Assembly: GCA_963813895.1 (NCBI GenBank)
Contig: CAWFAS010000002.1
Span: 186,001-250,000 of the forward strand
Origin: DASZWJ01 sp963813895
GTDB taxonomy: Bacteria; Pseudomonadota; Gammaproteobacteria; JAURND01
Length of the DNA: 64,000 nt
Direction: 5' to 3'
The notes beneath the pieces were generated by a model. It saw nothing but the letters and a program-made list of their open reading frames with translations. It had not been told where the DNA came from and made no database searches. This document shows positions 18,129-26,394 of this stretch, one piece after another (within the stretch, counting starts at the first letter, position 1; each line of letters opens with the position of its first letter). A program made the translations under genes and the position numbers.

Positions 18129-18470
18129 TTATTCCGACCGCATTCTAAGAGACATACTGTGATGTCCCCTAAATTCCCATTCCAAGGTGATAACACACCT
18201 ATTATGATTGCAAGAATAATTACCTAAACCCTTGGGCAGTAATTGCGCATTTATTCTGTTCCAATATTGCACTTCAATATCACGAACGTCGGCAGCATGA
18301 TTAGCCCGCAACCGATCAGACATCGAAGCCAATTGAATCGTGGCAACGCTACGTTGATAGGCTTCTTCACTATTACGTAATGTAAATAACTGCATACCTA
18401 CTATTGGCAGAAATCCCACAGAAATAATGAGTAAGGCCAGCAAAATTTCAATAAAGGCAAATCCTTTCAT
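18129..18470 (-). CDS. pilV: Type IV pilus minor pilin PilV
   Basis: 113 aa from ATG 18470. The N-terminus MKGFAFIEILLALLIISVGF is a canonical prepilin peptide and helix. A longer frame begins at 18623, but those 51 residues are encoded by the palindromic repeat at 18528-18595 and are not pilin-like. No clear ribosome site precedes ATG 18470. The protein is short for PilV (often 150-180 aa); residues CNHNRCVI suggest the usual disulphide loop is kept. First gene of the pilV-pilW-pilX unit; FimT, which usually precedes it, is absent. Confidence 0.72.
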   Translation of the reverse strand: MKGFAFIEILLALLIISVGFLPIVGMQLFTLRNSEEAYQRSVATIQLASMSDRLRANHAADVRDIEVQYWNRINAQLLPKGLGNYSCNHNRCVITLEWEFRGHHSMSLRMRSE

Positions 18471-18527
18471 AGGGATATCTTTTATCAATATTTTCTTATT
18501 TTGGCTATACCGTAATTTATGAGGCTG

Positions 18528-18595
18528 CCGAGCCGCGACCGTTAGGGAGCGTTTTACCTTGCTCCAATAAACGCTCCCTAACGGTCGCGGCTCGG
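18528..18595. repeat. 68-bp palindrome, 'gagccgcgaccgttagggag' family, copy 2
   Basis: Left arm ccgagccgcgaccgttaggg and right arm ccctaacggtcgcggctcgg are perfect inverses around a short loop. The same core is at 54182-54250 (near-identical) and inside 5152-5279. It lies 58 bases upstream of pilV. Confidence 0.85.
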
Positions 18596-18700
18596 TATAA
18601 TGCGGGGAATACATACTCATCATTCCTTATCAGCACTGGTAGCTGGTACAATTAAGCCATATTCATTGCAGCATCAATACTCAGCAACTGATTCTAGAGC

Positions 18701-18849
18701 CTGTGGTCACACTCTAAAGTTCCGTCGTCCCGCGGCTTGTCCGCGGGATCCAGGGGGCTGGCAAATATTCCTTGCCCTCAGCAGATTTTAGTCTTCCTGG
18801 ATCCCGCGGACAAGCCGCGGGACGACGGAACTTTAGAGTGTGACCACAG
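18701..18849. repeat. 149-bp palindromic element upstream of the pirin gene
   Basis: Outer arms ctgtggtcacactctaaagt and inverse; inner arms ccgtcgtcccgcggcttgtc and inverse, shared with the 130-bp family at 6264 and 52591, but with different outer ends. It sits 37 bases before the pirin ATG; its open frame (from 18737) is an artefact of the repeat. Confidence 0.85.
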
Positions 18850-18886
18850 CCCCCGCGTTATCACCTCAATTCTAAGGAGTTTTATT

Positions 18887-19807
18887 ATGAATGGAATCCA
18901 TCGAGAACGAACCATCAAAAAAGTCTGGAAAAGCGAGCCCACTGTTGAGGGAGCCGGCGTATATCTTAAGCGCGCATTTGGTTTTGCTGAGTTACCCCTA
19001 CTCGACCCTTTTCTACTACTGGATGATTTCCGTTCCGAAAATCCAGCCGATTATTTGGCTGGTTTTCCCTGGCACCCGCATCGTGGTATTGAGACTATCA
19101 CTTATGTACTGGATGGCGATGTTGAACATGGCGACAGCATGGGAAATAAAGGCGATATTTCTGCAGGTGACGTTCAGTGGATGACCGCGGGCAGCGGTAT
19201 AATTCATCAAGAAATGCCAAAGGGAAATAATAAAGGGCAGATGTTTGGCTTTCAGCTGTGGGCAAATCTGCCAGCGCAGTCAAAAATGATGGATCCACGT
19301 TACCGTGGAGTAAAAAGCAATGAAATTCCGCACGTGACCACAGCGGATGGGGCTTCGATTCGTGTGATTTGCGGCACGATAAATGGTACTAAAGGCCCCG
19401 TTCAAGGCATAGTGACAGATCCCGAATACCTGGATGTTGAACTGCCCGCCGGCAAAACTTTGGCTCATCCAGTGAAAGAAGATCATACGGTTTTTGCCTA
19501 TGTGATAGAGGGTAAAGGGTATTTCGACCCTGCGCGCATTCCATTTGCCTATGATGCTGCCGGCGTCAATTATTTTGATATGAAACCACCTTGTGCCTGT
19601 GGCGATGGCTGCCTAGTGCTTTATAAAAAAGAGGGGGGTCAAATCGTTGTCACTACTGACAAGCAGGCAGTTCGTTTTTTGTTGGTTTCAGGTAAGCCCC
19701 TAAATGAGCCTATTGCTTGGTATGGGCCTATTGTGATGAATACGCAAGAAGAATTACGTATAGCCTTTCAGGAATATCAAGAAGGAACTTTTGTAAAAAA
19801 GAGATAA
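18887..19807 (+). CDS. Pirin family protein
   Basis: 306 aa bicupin. The N-terminal cupin carries the pirin motif GFPWHPHRGIETITYVLDG (two His metal ligands), GSGIIHQEMP (His and Glu ligands) and QLWANLPA. The C-terminal half is the PirC domain. Bacterial pirins are iron-binding, some with quercetinase activity or roles in redox-sensitive regulation; the actual role here is unknown. ATG 18887 has AAGGAG eight bases upstream; the 50 upstream in-frame codons come from the repeat. Confidence 0.92.
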   Translation: MNGIHRERTIKKVWKSEPTVEGAGVYLKRAFGFAELPLLDPFLLLDDFRSENPADYLAGFPWHPHRGIETITYVLDGDVEHGDSMGNKGDISAGDVQWMTAGSGIIHQEMPKGNNKGQMFGFQLWANLPAQSKMMDPRYRGVKSNEIPHVTTADGASIRVICGTINGTKGPVQGIVTDPEYLDVELPAGKTLAHPVKEDHTVFAYVIEGKGYFDPARIPFAYDAAGVNYFDMKPPCACGDGCLVLYKKEGGQIVVTTDKQAVRFLLVSGKPLNEPIAWYGPIVMNTQEELRIAFQEYQEGTFVKKR

Positions 19808-19848
19808 CCTCGTTATCTAGGCAAATTTATCAAAAAATCTCGGGTTAA

Positions 19849-20469
19849 TTATTTATTATTTCTATAAATATAACACAACGCCGAGCTCCAGGAGCTTTCG
19901 ACATTAACCACCTGATGCAGAGACAAACGCTGCAGACTAGCAATAGGTCGAAAAGTTAATACGGTATGTATGTTTGGCGTATTGTTAATGACTTCTCCAA
20001 TTGAACAAAGGAGTTCCTGATCAAAACAGGTAGAACATAAAAATACCACTGTGGCGTTAGTCAATGGAAACTTTAAAAAATCACCTTGAAAAAAATTTAA
20101 CTTGCGCTCACTGTCAAAAAACTCAGGCAGCTCCTGCTGTATCCGCTGCGCCGCCAACAAAGAACCTTGGTACAGAATCGGAATTATCTCTATACCTTGG
20201 GCCTCTCTAACATGAGTTTTTAAGAAAAAATAAATTAACGTTTTACCGAGCCCTGAACCTAAATCAACAAAAACGTCACTTTCATTCAAGGATAACTTCG
20301 CAATTAATTTATCAATACTAGAATAAAGAATTTCACCGCTGGTTTGAGATATAATATAATCTTGCTCGCCAAGAGTAGCATTAATGTCTTTATACACCAG
20401 GGTTACATATTGCTGGCATAGTGCGTTAATCTGTGCAGCACTTAAGGCTAAATTGGTGTCGGTATTCAA
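19849..20469 (-). CDS. DOT1-like class I SAM-dependent methyltransferase
   Basis: 206 aa. An N-terminal helical part is followed by a Rossmann methyltransferase with motif I VDLGSGLGKTLIYFF (about residues 69-83), an acidic residue in GIEIIP, and a later FLCSTCFDQEL segment in the position where DOT1-like enzymes have their (N/S)xxF loop. Such proteins are annotated as histone-methylation DOT1 family in bacteria. Some host-associated bacteria export methyltransferases to host chromatin, so an effector role is possible but unproven; no export signal is evident. Divergent from the MASE1 gene. Confidence 0.6.
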   Translation of the reverse strand: MNTDTNLALSAAQINALCQQYVTLVYKDINATLGEQDYIISQTSGEILYSSIDKLIAKLSLNESDVFVDLGSGLGKTLIYFFLKTHVREAQGIEIIPILYQGSLLAAQRIQQELPEFFDSERKLNFFQGDFLKFPLTNATVVFLCSTCFDQELLCSIGEVINNTPNIHTVLTFRPIASLQRLSLHQVVNVESSWSSALCYIYRNNK

Positions 20470-20511
20470 AATTTTGTACTCCTATTCATTATCCCCATTG
20501 AGAGGTGATCT

Positions 20512-21489
20512 ATGGCCCAACAGCTTTCTTCCGCATACTCCAAGGATAAATGGCGACGCATGTCCGAAATAGTCGCTAGCCAACAGCCTCTAATATCCCC
20601 TGCTGCTCAGACAAGACAATTTAACCTCTTACGCTTAAAACGTTTTATAGCCCTTAATTTTATTATGATGGCATTACAATATGCAGGGCTAGCCATTAGC
20701 ACCTTGGTATCACCCAATTTCCCAATGTGGTTTGCCTCCGGCGTAGCCTGCGGCTTGATTTTTATGTATGGCCCTCGGATTTTACCAGGAATATGGCTAG
20801 GAAGCTTTTTGGCCTATTTCTTTTTAAAAGCAGGGGTCGTACAGCCCCCTTTTGTTTATGCGACGATTTTTGCTTTACAAGCATGGCTGTTATTATGGCT
20901 CAGCTACCGTTATGTTACGCCTACCCTGCTCTTTTACACCCGAACAACTTTTTTCAAGTTTATCTTATTAAGCGCAATTTTAACAGCCGTTACCACTTTG
21001 ACGTTGGAACTTTTCAGCCACCTGGCTTTTAATAATCCCCAATCTTCTTTCATGTTGTGGCTGCAATGGTGGCTTGCTAATCTGGTAGGTTTACTCATTT
21101 TTTCATTTGCCTTAATTACTGCAGATAGTTATTTTCCGCAATTTGCACTGCTGAGAAGAAAATCTATTACTGTTTATGTCTATTATGCTATTTTAATCAT
21201 GCTGGCAGCTTCGGTGTTGTTTAGTCATAACCTACTGATTACTAGCTGTCTCGCCTTAGCCACTTTGATTGTTCATATGATCATTAGTTTGCGCTATAAC
21301 TGGTGTGGCATGGTTGCTTCTGCTTTTATTCTCGGAATATTACTTAGTTTTGGGGCTTTATTAGAAGCACCTTTGTTTACCGTAGGCTTTGAATCAACCA
21401 CCTTCATTTATTTAAAAATTCTATTACTTTTAGCTGTTTTAGCTGGAGGATGTATTACCATTACACGCACGGACCGTAAAGGAAAATGA
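20512..21489 (+). CDS. MASE1-domain integral membrane protein without output domain
   Basis: 325 aa, about eight membrane helices. The start of the domain (SPNFPMWFASGVACGLIFMY...GIWLGSF) resembles the MASE1 sensory domain normally fused to histidine kinases or GGDEF/EAL domains. Here the protein ends after the membrane part, with only KGK behind it. Ribosome site GAGAGGTG before the ATG. The stop overlaps the region of the livJ start (ATGA at 21486), so it may be co-expressed with the transporter. Role unknown. Confidence 0.7.
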   Translation: MAQQLSSAYSKDKWRRMSEIVASQQPLISPAAQTRQFNLLRLKRFIALNFIMMALQYAGLAISTLVSPNFPMWFASGVACGLIFMYGPRILPGIWLGSFLAYFFLKAGVVQPPFVYATIFALQAWLLLWLSYRYVTPTLLFYTRTTFFKFILLSAILTAVTTLTLELFSHLAFNNPQSSFMLWLQWWLANLVGLLIFSFALITADSYFPQFALLRRKSITVYVYYAILIMLAASVLFSHNLLITSCLALATLIVHMIISLRYNWCGMVASAFILGILLSFGALLEAPLFTVGFESTTFIYLKILLLLAVLAGGCITITRTDRKGK

Positions 21490-21491
21490 TC

Positions 21492-22664
21492 ATGAAAAAG
21501 CTTACTTTTTTATTGTTTGCTGTTCTAAGCTTAATAATTTCCAGCTGTGATAAACAAAATATAGCCAGCAATAGTATCAACGTCGGTGTTATCGTTGAAC
21601 TTACCGGTAGCATTCCGGCCGTAGGAGCCTCTAGCAAAAATGGCATTGAATTGGCAGCTAAAGAAATCAATGATCAAGGCGGTATTACTATTAATGGCAA
21701 AAAAATGCCCATTAAACTGATCATTGAAGATAATGCAGCTCAGGCAGATCAATCGGCCCGAGCGGCGCAAAAGTTAATTTCGCAAGATAACGTGGTGGCC
21801 GTTATTGGACCTAATGCCAGTTTAGGCGCTGTCCCCGCTGCAGAAATAGCTGAGAGCGCAAAAACCGTATTAATCACGCCCTGGTCTACTAACCCTAAAA
21901 CGACTTTAAACTCGCAAACAAACCAACCGAAACAGTATGTATTTCGCGCTTGCTTTACCGATCCGTTCGAAGGGCGTGTATTGGCCAATTTTGCCCGCAA
22001 AGATTTAAAATATAATACGGCTGCTGTTTTATATGATGTTTCATCTGAAGCACCCACCAGTCAGGCGCAAATATTTAAGCAGGCTTTTGAAAGCGAGGGA
22101 GGTAAAGTAGTTGCTTTTGAGACTTATACCACCAACGATAAAGATTTTTCCGCACAATTAACTAAGATTAAAGCAGCAAATCCTGATGTGTTGTTTCTAC
22201 CTGCCTATTACAATGATGTTCCTCTCATAGCGCAACAGGCCAAACGTTTAGGTTTAAAGGTAGCGTTATTAGGCAGTGATGCGTGGAGTAGTCCAGAATT
22301 ACTTAAACTGGCTAACGGTTCAGTCGAGGGCGCTTTTTTCGCTAACCATTATTCACCCGACGCCAAAACTCCTGCTACAGAGAAGTTTGTTGCAGATTAT
22401 CAAAAAGCCTATGGAAAAACACCCGATGATGTCGCTGCTTTAAGTTACGATGCCGCGCAAGTTTTGTTTAGTGCGATTGCGGCGGCCGGCACATTGGATC
22501 GCCAAGTTATTCGTGACCATATTGTTAACTCACCCGAATTGGCAGGGGTTACCGGTAATATTAAATACACCGCTGGCTCCGGTGACCCCATAAAGAGTGC
22601 GGTTATTATGCAAGTTAAAGGTAACCAGTTTGTTTGGAAAGTTAACGCCAACGCTAACTCATGA
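21492..22664 (+). CDS. livJ: Branched-chain amino acid ABC transporter substrate-binding lipoprotein
   Basis: About 390 aa. A lipoprotein signal peptide with lipobox LIISSC (Cys about residue 19) anchors it to the membrane. The mature part is a type I periplasmic binding protein of the Leu/Ile/Val family (VGVIVELTGSIPAVGASSKNGIELAAKEIN). Two starts, ATG 21486 (overlapping the previous stop) and ATG 21492, are possible; 21492 is better spaced from AAAGGA. First of five tightly packed liv genes. The exact ligand cannot be read from sequence. Confidence 0.9.
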   Translation: MKKLTFLLFAVLSLIISSCDKQNIASNSINVGVIVELTGSIPAVGASSKNGIELAAKEINDQGGITINGKKMPIKLIIEDNAAQADQSARAAQKLISQDNVVAVIGPNASLGAVPAAEIAESAKTVLITPWSTNPKTTLNSQTNQPKQYVFRACFTDPFEGRVLANFARKDLKYNTAAVLYDVSSEAPTSQAQIFKQAFESEGGKVVAFETYTTNDKDFSAQLTKIKAANPDVLFLPAYYNDVPLIAQQAKRLGLKVALLGSDAWSSPELLKLANGSVEGAFFANHYSPDAKTPATEKFVADYQKAYGKTPDDVAALSYDAAQVLFSAIAAAGTLDRQVIRDHIVNSPELAGVTGNIKYTAGSGDPIKSAVIMQVKGNQFVWKVNANANS

Positions 22665-23536
22665 TATATTTTTTACAGCAAACATTAAATGCCCTACAGC
22701 TTGGCAGTATTTATGCCTTGATCGCTTTGGGCTATAGCTTAGTCTATGGCATTTTACGCCTGTTTAATTTTGCCCATGGCGATATTTTCATGGCCGGCGC
22801 CTTTATTGGTCTATATAGTGCCCTCGGTTTACATTGCGGCTTCTGGCCAAGTTTAGCGTTGGGTATGCTGGGCAGTGCTGCCATTGCCGTTTGCGTGGAG
22901 CAACTGGCTTATAAACCACTGCGTAAAGCGCCTAAAGTTTCCATGCTGATAACTGCATTAGCCTGCGGTTTAGTTATTGAACATTTATTTTTAATACACA
23001 ATCCTTATCCGCAATATGTTCCAACCTTAGTCCCTAATATAATCTGGCATTTTTCGGGCATAACTTTTTCTTTGCTGCAAATGCTTATTATTGCCATTAG
23101 TATCTTCTTGATGCTTATTCTGGATTGGCAATCACGTTACACTCTACTAGGTCTAGCCCAACGAGCAATCGCAAATAACAGCCAAGAATTAACTTTAATT
23201 GGAGTGCCACTCAATCGCGTGATTATGTATACCTTTGCTATCAGCGGCGCATTGGCGGGTGCGGCAGGTGTTTTATACGCACAATCCTATCCGGTAGTGG
23301 ATCCTTACATGGGCGTTAGTCTTGGCTGGAAGGCGTTTGTGGCAGCCGTCATGGGCGGTATTGGCAATATTCGCGGCGCTATGTTAGGAGGCTTTATACT
23401 GGGTGCAGTAGAAATTTACATGGTTGCCTTTTTTCCATCTAGCTATCGTGATTTCGCCGCGTTTGGACTATTAGTGCTTTTTTTAATTTTTCGACCGCGC
23501 GGGTTGTTCGGTGGGGTGGTCATGGAAAAGGTATAA
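22661..23536 (+). CDS. livH: Branched-chain amino acid ABC transporter permease LivH
   Basis: 291 aa inner-membrane permease with about eight helices. The LivH-type N-terminus (NALQLGSIYALIALGYSLVYGILRLFNFAHGD) and the cytoplasmic coupling region (LAQRAIANNSQEL...GVPLNRVI) are present. It overlaps livJ by four bases (ATGA). It pairs with LivM to form the channel. Confidence 0.94.
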   Translation: MIYFLQQTLNALQLGSIYALIALGYSLVYGILRLFNFAHGDIFMAGAFIGLYSALGLHCGFWPSLALGMLGSAAIAVCVEQLAYKPLRKAPKVSMLITALACGLVIEHLFLIHNPYPQYVPTLVPNIIWHFSGITFSLLQMLIIAISIFLMLILDWQSRYTLLGLAQRAIANNSQELTLIGVPLNRVIMYTFAISGALAGAAGVLYAQSYPVVDPYMGVSLGWKAFVAAVMGGIGNIRGAMLGGFILGAVEIYMVAFFPSSYRDFAAFGLLVLFLIFRPRGLFGGVVMEKV

Positions 23537-23537
23537 C

Positions 23538-24485
23538 ATGCGCAAATATATTTTAATAGCCATTATTCTTGTCTGCGGAATATTAAGTTTTCTAATACCA
23601 AAATTTAATTGGTTAAGTAATTATTACCAACTGGTGTTAATGACTATTGGCATTAATATCATCCTCACTTTAAGTCTTAATCTGGTCAATGGTTTTATGG
23701 GTGAGTTTTCAGTAGGACATGCTGGCTTTATGTCTATTGGGGCTTATGTAGCAAGTATATTTAGCCTGCATGTTTTTCCCGCCAGTTTTTTTGTAGTAAG
23801 CATCTTCTCAGGTGGGCTGGCAGCAGGGGTAGCGGGTGTGGTAATTGCGTTGCTATCATTTAGAACACGCGGAGATTATTTAGCCATTTTAACTTTGGCT
23901 TTCTTGATGATTGTTAAATCTATTATTGAAAATATACAAAGCGTCGGTGGTGCCCGAGGTTTATCAGGTATTAGTAATCTCACCACCCTACCCTGGATTT
24001 TTTTCTGGCTAGTGGTTACATTATTTTTAATGCGCAATTTAATTTATTCACGTTTTGGACGTAATATTTTAGCCATTCGCGAAGACGAAATGGTTGCAAA
24101 ATTAATGGGCGTCAATACCAGACAAGCGAAAATCCTGGCATTTGCCATCTCCGCATTTTTTACTGGTATCGCTGGCGGACTTTATGCCCATGTCCTGCAG
24201 TTTATTAACCCCGCCATGTTTAATCTTGCTAAATCAACCGATATATTAATCATGGTTTATTTAGGTGGCGCAGGTTCATTAAGTGGTTCAATTATTGGCG
24301 GTTCTCTTTACACCCTCTTAATGGAAGCTTTACGCCCACTGGCGGCCTGGCGGATGGTAATAATGCCCGTTATATTAATATTATTAATGATTTTTCGCCC
24401 ATCAGGTATTTTGGGATATAGAGAATTTCCCTTCTTGCGACCTCAAGAAAAATTTATGCGCCCCAAGGGGGCCATTAAAGTATGA
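23538..24485 (+). CDS. livM: Branched-chain amino acid ABC transporter permease LivM
   Basis: 315 aa from ATG 23538, one base after the livH stop; the earlier in-frame start lies inside livH. The LivM signature LSLNLVNGFMGEFSVGHAGF and the coupling helix with REDEMVAKLMGVNTRQAKI are intact. The stop overlaps livG by four bases. Confidence 0.94.
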   Translation: MRKYILIAIILVCGILSFLIPKFNWLSNYYQLVLMTIGINIILTLSLNLVNGFMGEFSVGHAGFMSIGAYVASIFSLHVFPASFFVVSIFSGGLAAGVAGVVIALLSFRTRGDYLAILTLAFLMIVKSIIENIQSVGGARGLSGISNLTTLPWIFFWLVVTLFLMRNLIYSRFGRNILAIREDEMVAKLMGVNTRQAKILAFAISAFFTGIAGGLYAHVLQFINPAMFNLAKSTDILIMVYLGGAGSLSGSIIGGSLYTLLMEALRPLAAWRMVIMPVILILLMIFRPSGILGYREFPFLRPQEKFMRPKGAIKV

Positions 24486-25240
24486 GCACGCTTACAGTGC
24501 AAGACCTATCGCATACTTTTAGCGGTTTGCACGCTATCACTCACTTTAATCTTAGTGTCAATTCAGGCGAGATTGTCGGAATTATTGGTCCTAATGGTGC
24601 GGGCAAAACAACCCTGTTTAATTTGCTATGCGGCATTTATCCGATACAGCAAGGTTCGATTACTTTAGACCAGCAACTATTAAATAAGTTATCAACCGAT
24701 CAAATTACCCGCGCAGGTATGGGGCGCACTTTTCAAAATATACGTTTGTTTAAAAGGCTTTCAGTTCTCGACAATATAAAAATTGCTATGGGCGGTTATT
24801 ATAAATTATTCCCTGCGCTTATACGCAAGTCTTCATTTCAGCAGCAAGAACAAGCTATTCAGGTTGAAGCAAATAATCTCTTGCAACGCTTTGGCTTGAC
24901 GCAATATATTCATTCCTGTGCTGCTGATTTACCCTATGGATTACAACGGCGTCTTGAAATTGCCCGTGCCTTGGCAACTAATCCCAAAGTATTATTACTG
25001 GATGAACCTGCCTGTGGAATGAATCCACTTGAAGTTCAGCAGTTAAGTCTGTTAATTCAAGAAATACACCAAGAAAGAGCTTTAGCGATTATATTAATCG
25101 ATCACCAAATGCGTTTTGTAATGGGATTATGTCAGCGTATAACCGTGTTAAACTTTGGCAAAACTATTGCTAGCGGTGACCCAGAAATGATTCGCAATCA
25201 TCCGGAGGTTATACAATCTTATTTAGGTGGTTCGTGTTAA
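24482..25240 (+). CDS. livG: Branched-chain amino acid ABC transporter ATP-binding protein LivG
   Basis: 252 aa. Walker A GPNGAGKTT, Q-loop region GMGRTFQNIRLF (typical of LivG), signature LPYGLQRRLEIARAL (degenerate LSGGQ, as usual for LivG), Walker B VLLLDEPACGMNP and the switch His in ILIDHQM. It drives uptake together with LivF. Confidence 0.95.
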   Translation: MSTLTVQDLSHTFSGLHAITHFNLSVNSGEIVGIIGPNGAGKTTLFNLLCGIYPIQQGSITLDQQLLNKLSTDQITRAGMGRTFQNIRLFKRLSVLDNIKIAMGGYYKLFPALIRKSSFQQQEQAIQVEANNLLQRFGLTQYIHSCAADLPYGLQRRLEIARALATNPKVLLLDEPACGMNPLEVQQLSLLIQEIHQERALAIILIDHQMRFVMGLCQRITVLNFGKTIASGDPEMIRNHPEVIQSYLGGSC

Positions 25241-25923
25241 GCATTTCACAACTCAGTTTAAAATACGGAAATATTCCCGCTTTACACGGCATTGATTTAC
25301 AAGTAGCCCCTAATGAAATTGTGACTTTACTAGGTGGCAATGGGGCAGGAAAAACCTCAACTTTACGCGCTATTTCAGGTTTGGTGCGCTATCGCGGCAT
25401 TATTACCTATAACGGTCAGGATTTAGCCAGCATTCCACCGCATAAACGTATCAATCTGGGCATTGCCCATGTGCCAGAAGGCAGAGGCATTTTCAGCGAT
25501 CTAACCGTCATAGAAAATTTACGTCTGGCTTGCTGGGGAACACACGCAATTGATTTCAATTCAGCTTATGAACTATTTCCGCAGTTAAAAGAACGCCAAA
25601 ATCAAGCGGCAGGAACCCTATCGGGTGGTGAACAGCAAATGTTAGCTATTGCTCGCGCATTACTAAGAAAGCCTAAACTATTATTACTGGATGAACCTTC
25701 CATGGGATTGGCCCCGAAATTAATGCTAGAAGTATTTTCAACACTAAAAAAAATTCATGCAGAAGGGGTAAGTATTTTATTGGTAGAACAAAACGCTCAT
25801 CTCGCATTAAATCTTGCACATCGCGCTTACGTATTGGAGAACGGCAACATTGCATTAAGTGGCGATGCCACGACACTTAAAAATAATAGCCGGATTAAGG
25901 AATTGTATCTCGGTAGTGTTTGA
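25234..25923 (+). CDS. livF: Branched-chain amino acid ABC transporter ATP-binding protein LivF
   Basis: 229 aa. Walker A GGNGAGKTST, LivF-type segment HVPEGRGIFSDLTVIENL, signature LSGGEQQMLAIARAL, Walker B LLLLDEPSMGLAP. It starts at GTG 25234, inside the end of livG (7-base overlap), with AGGTGG upstream. It ends the operon; a small hairpin, aatcctg-tat-caggatt (25923-25939), begins at the stop codon and may act as a weak terminator. Confidence 0.94.
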   Translation: MLSISQLSLKYGNIPALHGIDLQVAPNEIVTLLGGNGAGKTSTLRAISGLVRYRGIITYNGQDLASIPPHKRINLGIAHVPEGRGIFSDLTVIENLRLACWGTHAIDFNSAYELFPQLKERQNQAAGTLSGGEQQMLAIARALLRKPKLLLLDEPSMGLAPKLMLEVFSTLKKIHAEGVSILLVEQNAHLALNLAHRAYVLENGNIALSGDATTLKNNSRIKELYLGSV

Positions 25924-26016
25924 ATCCTGTATCAGGATTATTAAATCTCCATCTCCTTCATAAATCGCAGCGTCTCCTTCTCAAATAAGGATAATCTTTC
26001 AAGCAGATTGCAAGAT

Positions 26017-26115
26017 TTAGATTTTTTTAAATGAAGGCGAGATGTTTTTTTCCTTATTAAGTAAATCCCGCGCCTCTTCAACGGTTTTATTGATATCAAT
26101 ATTTTCAAGCTTCAT
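26017..26115 (-). pseudogene. IS66-type transposase N-terminal fragment
   Basis: A 32-codon minus-strand frame reading MKLENIDINKTVEEARDLLN... then NISPSFKKI and a stop. This pattern (ENIDIN...LL..EK.lSPs.k) resembles the first ~35 residues of IS66-family TnpC proteins, from memory. Nothing like the rest of a transposase follows, so it is a relic. It is the only coding-like trace in 25924-26394; the rest of that gap shows no gene. Confidence 0.35.
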
Positions 26116-26394
26116 GCCAACATCCAGCTTCGGAAAAGACATCACTATAAATCAACAACTTATGCGTGACGTCTTTAGAAGTAGCTTGCGACGAGGGATC
26201 GCCTGAATGGGGCATCAATTTTGTGGTGCTGCATCAAGGAGATCGCTCGTTTCGCTCGGGATGACGTTTGCAGTTAGGTTAAAACCTTGATTTATTTTTT
26301 TGATTTTATTATTCGAATAGTTCATCATAACTTGAGTAAGATGTTGTTATATCAATCTACCGTTTCACAAATTCATTCAATAAGGAGAAAAAAT

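Noticed and set aside
18471..18623. Longer start for pilV at 18623
   Set aside because: The added residues are encoded by the 18528-18595 palindrome and would place the prepilin signal at residue 52.
26120..26394. PmrA-like box upstream of the Ser-rich gene at 26395
   Set aside because: Only one TTAA half-site (ggttaaaacc) is present; the second half at +11 bp does not match.
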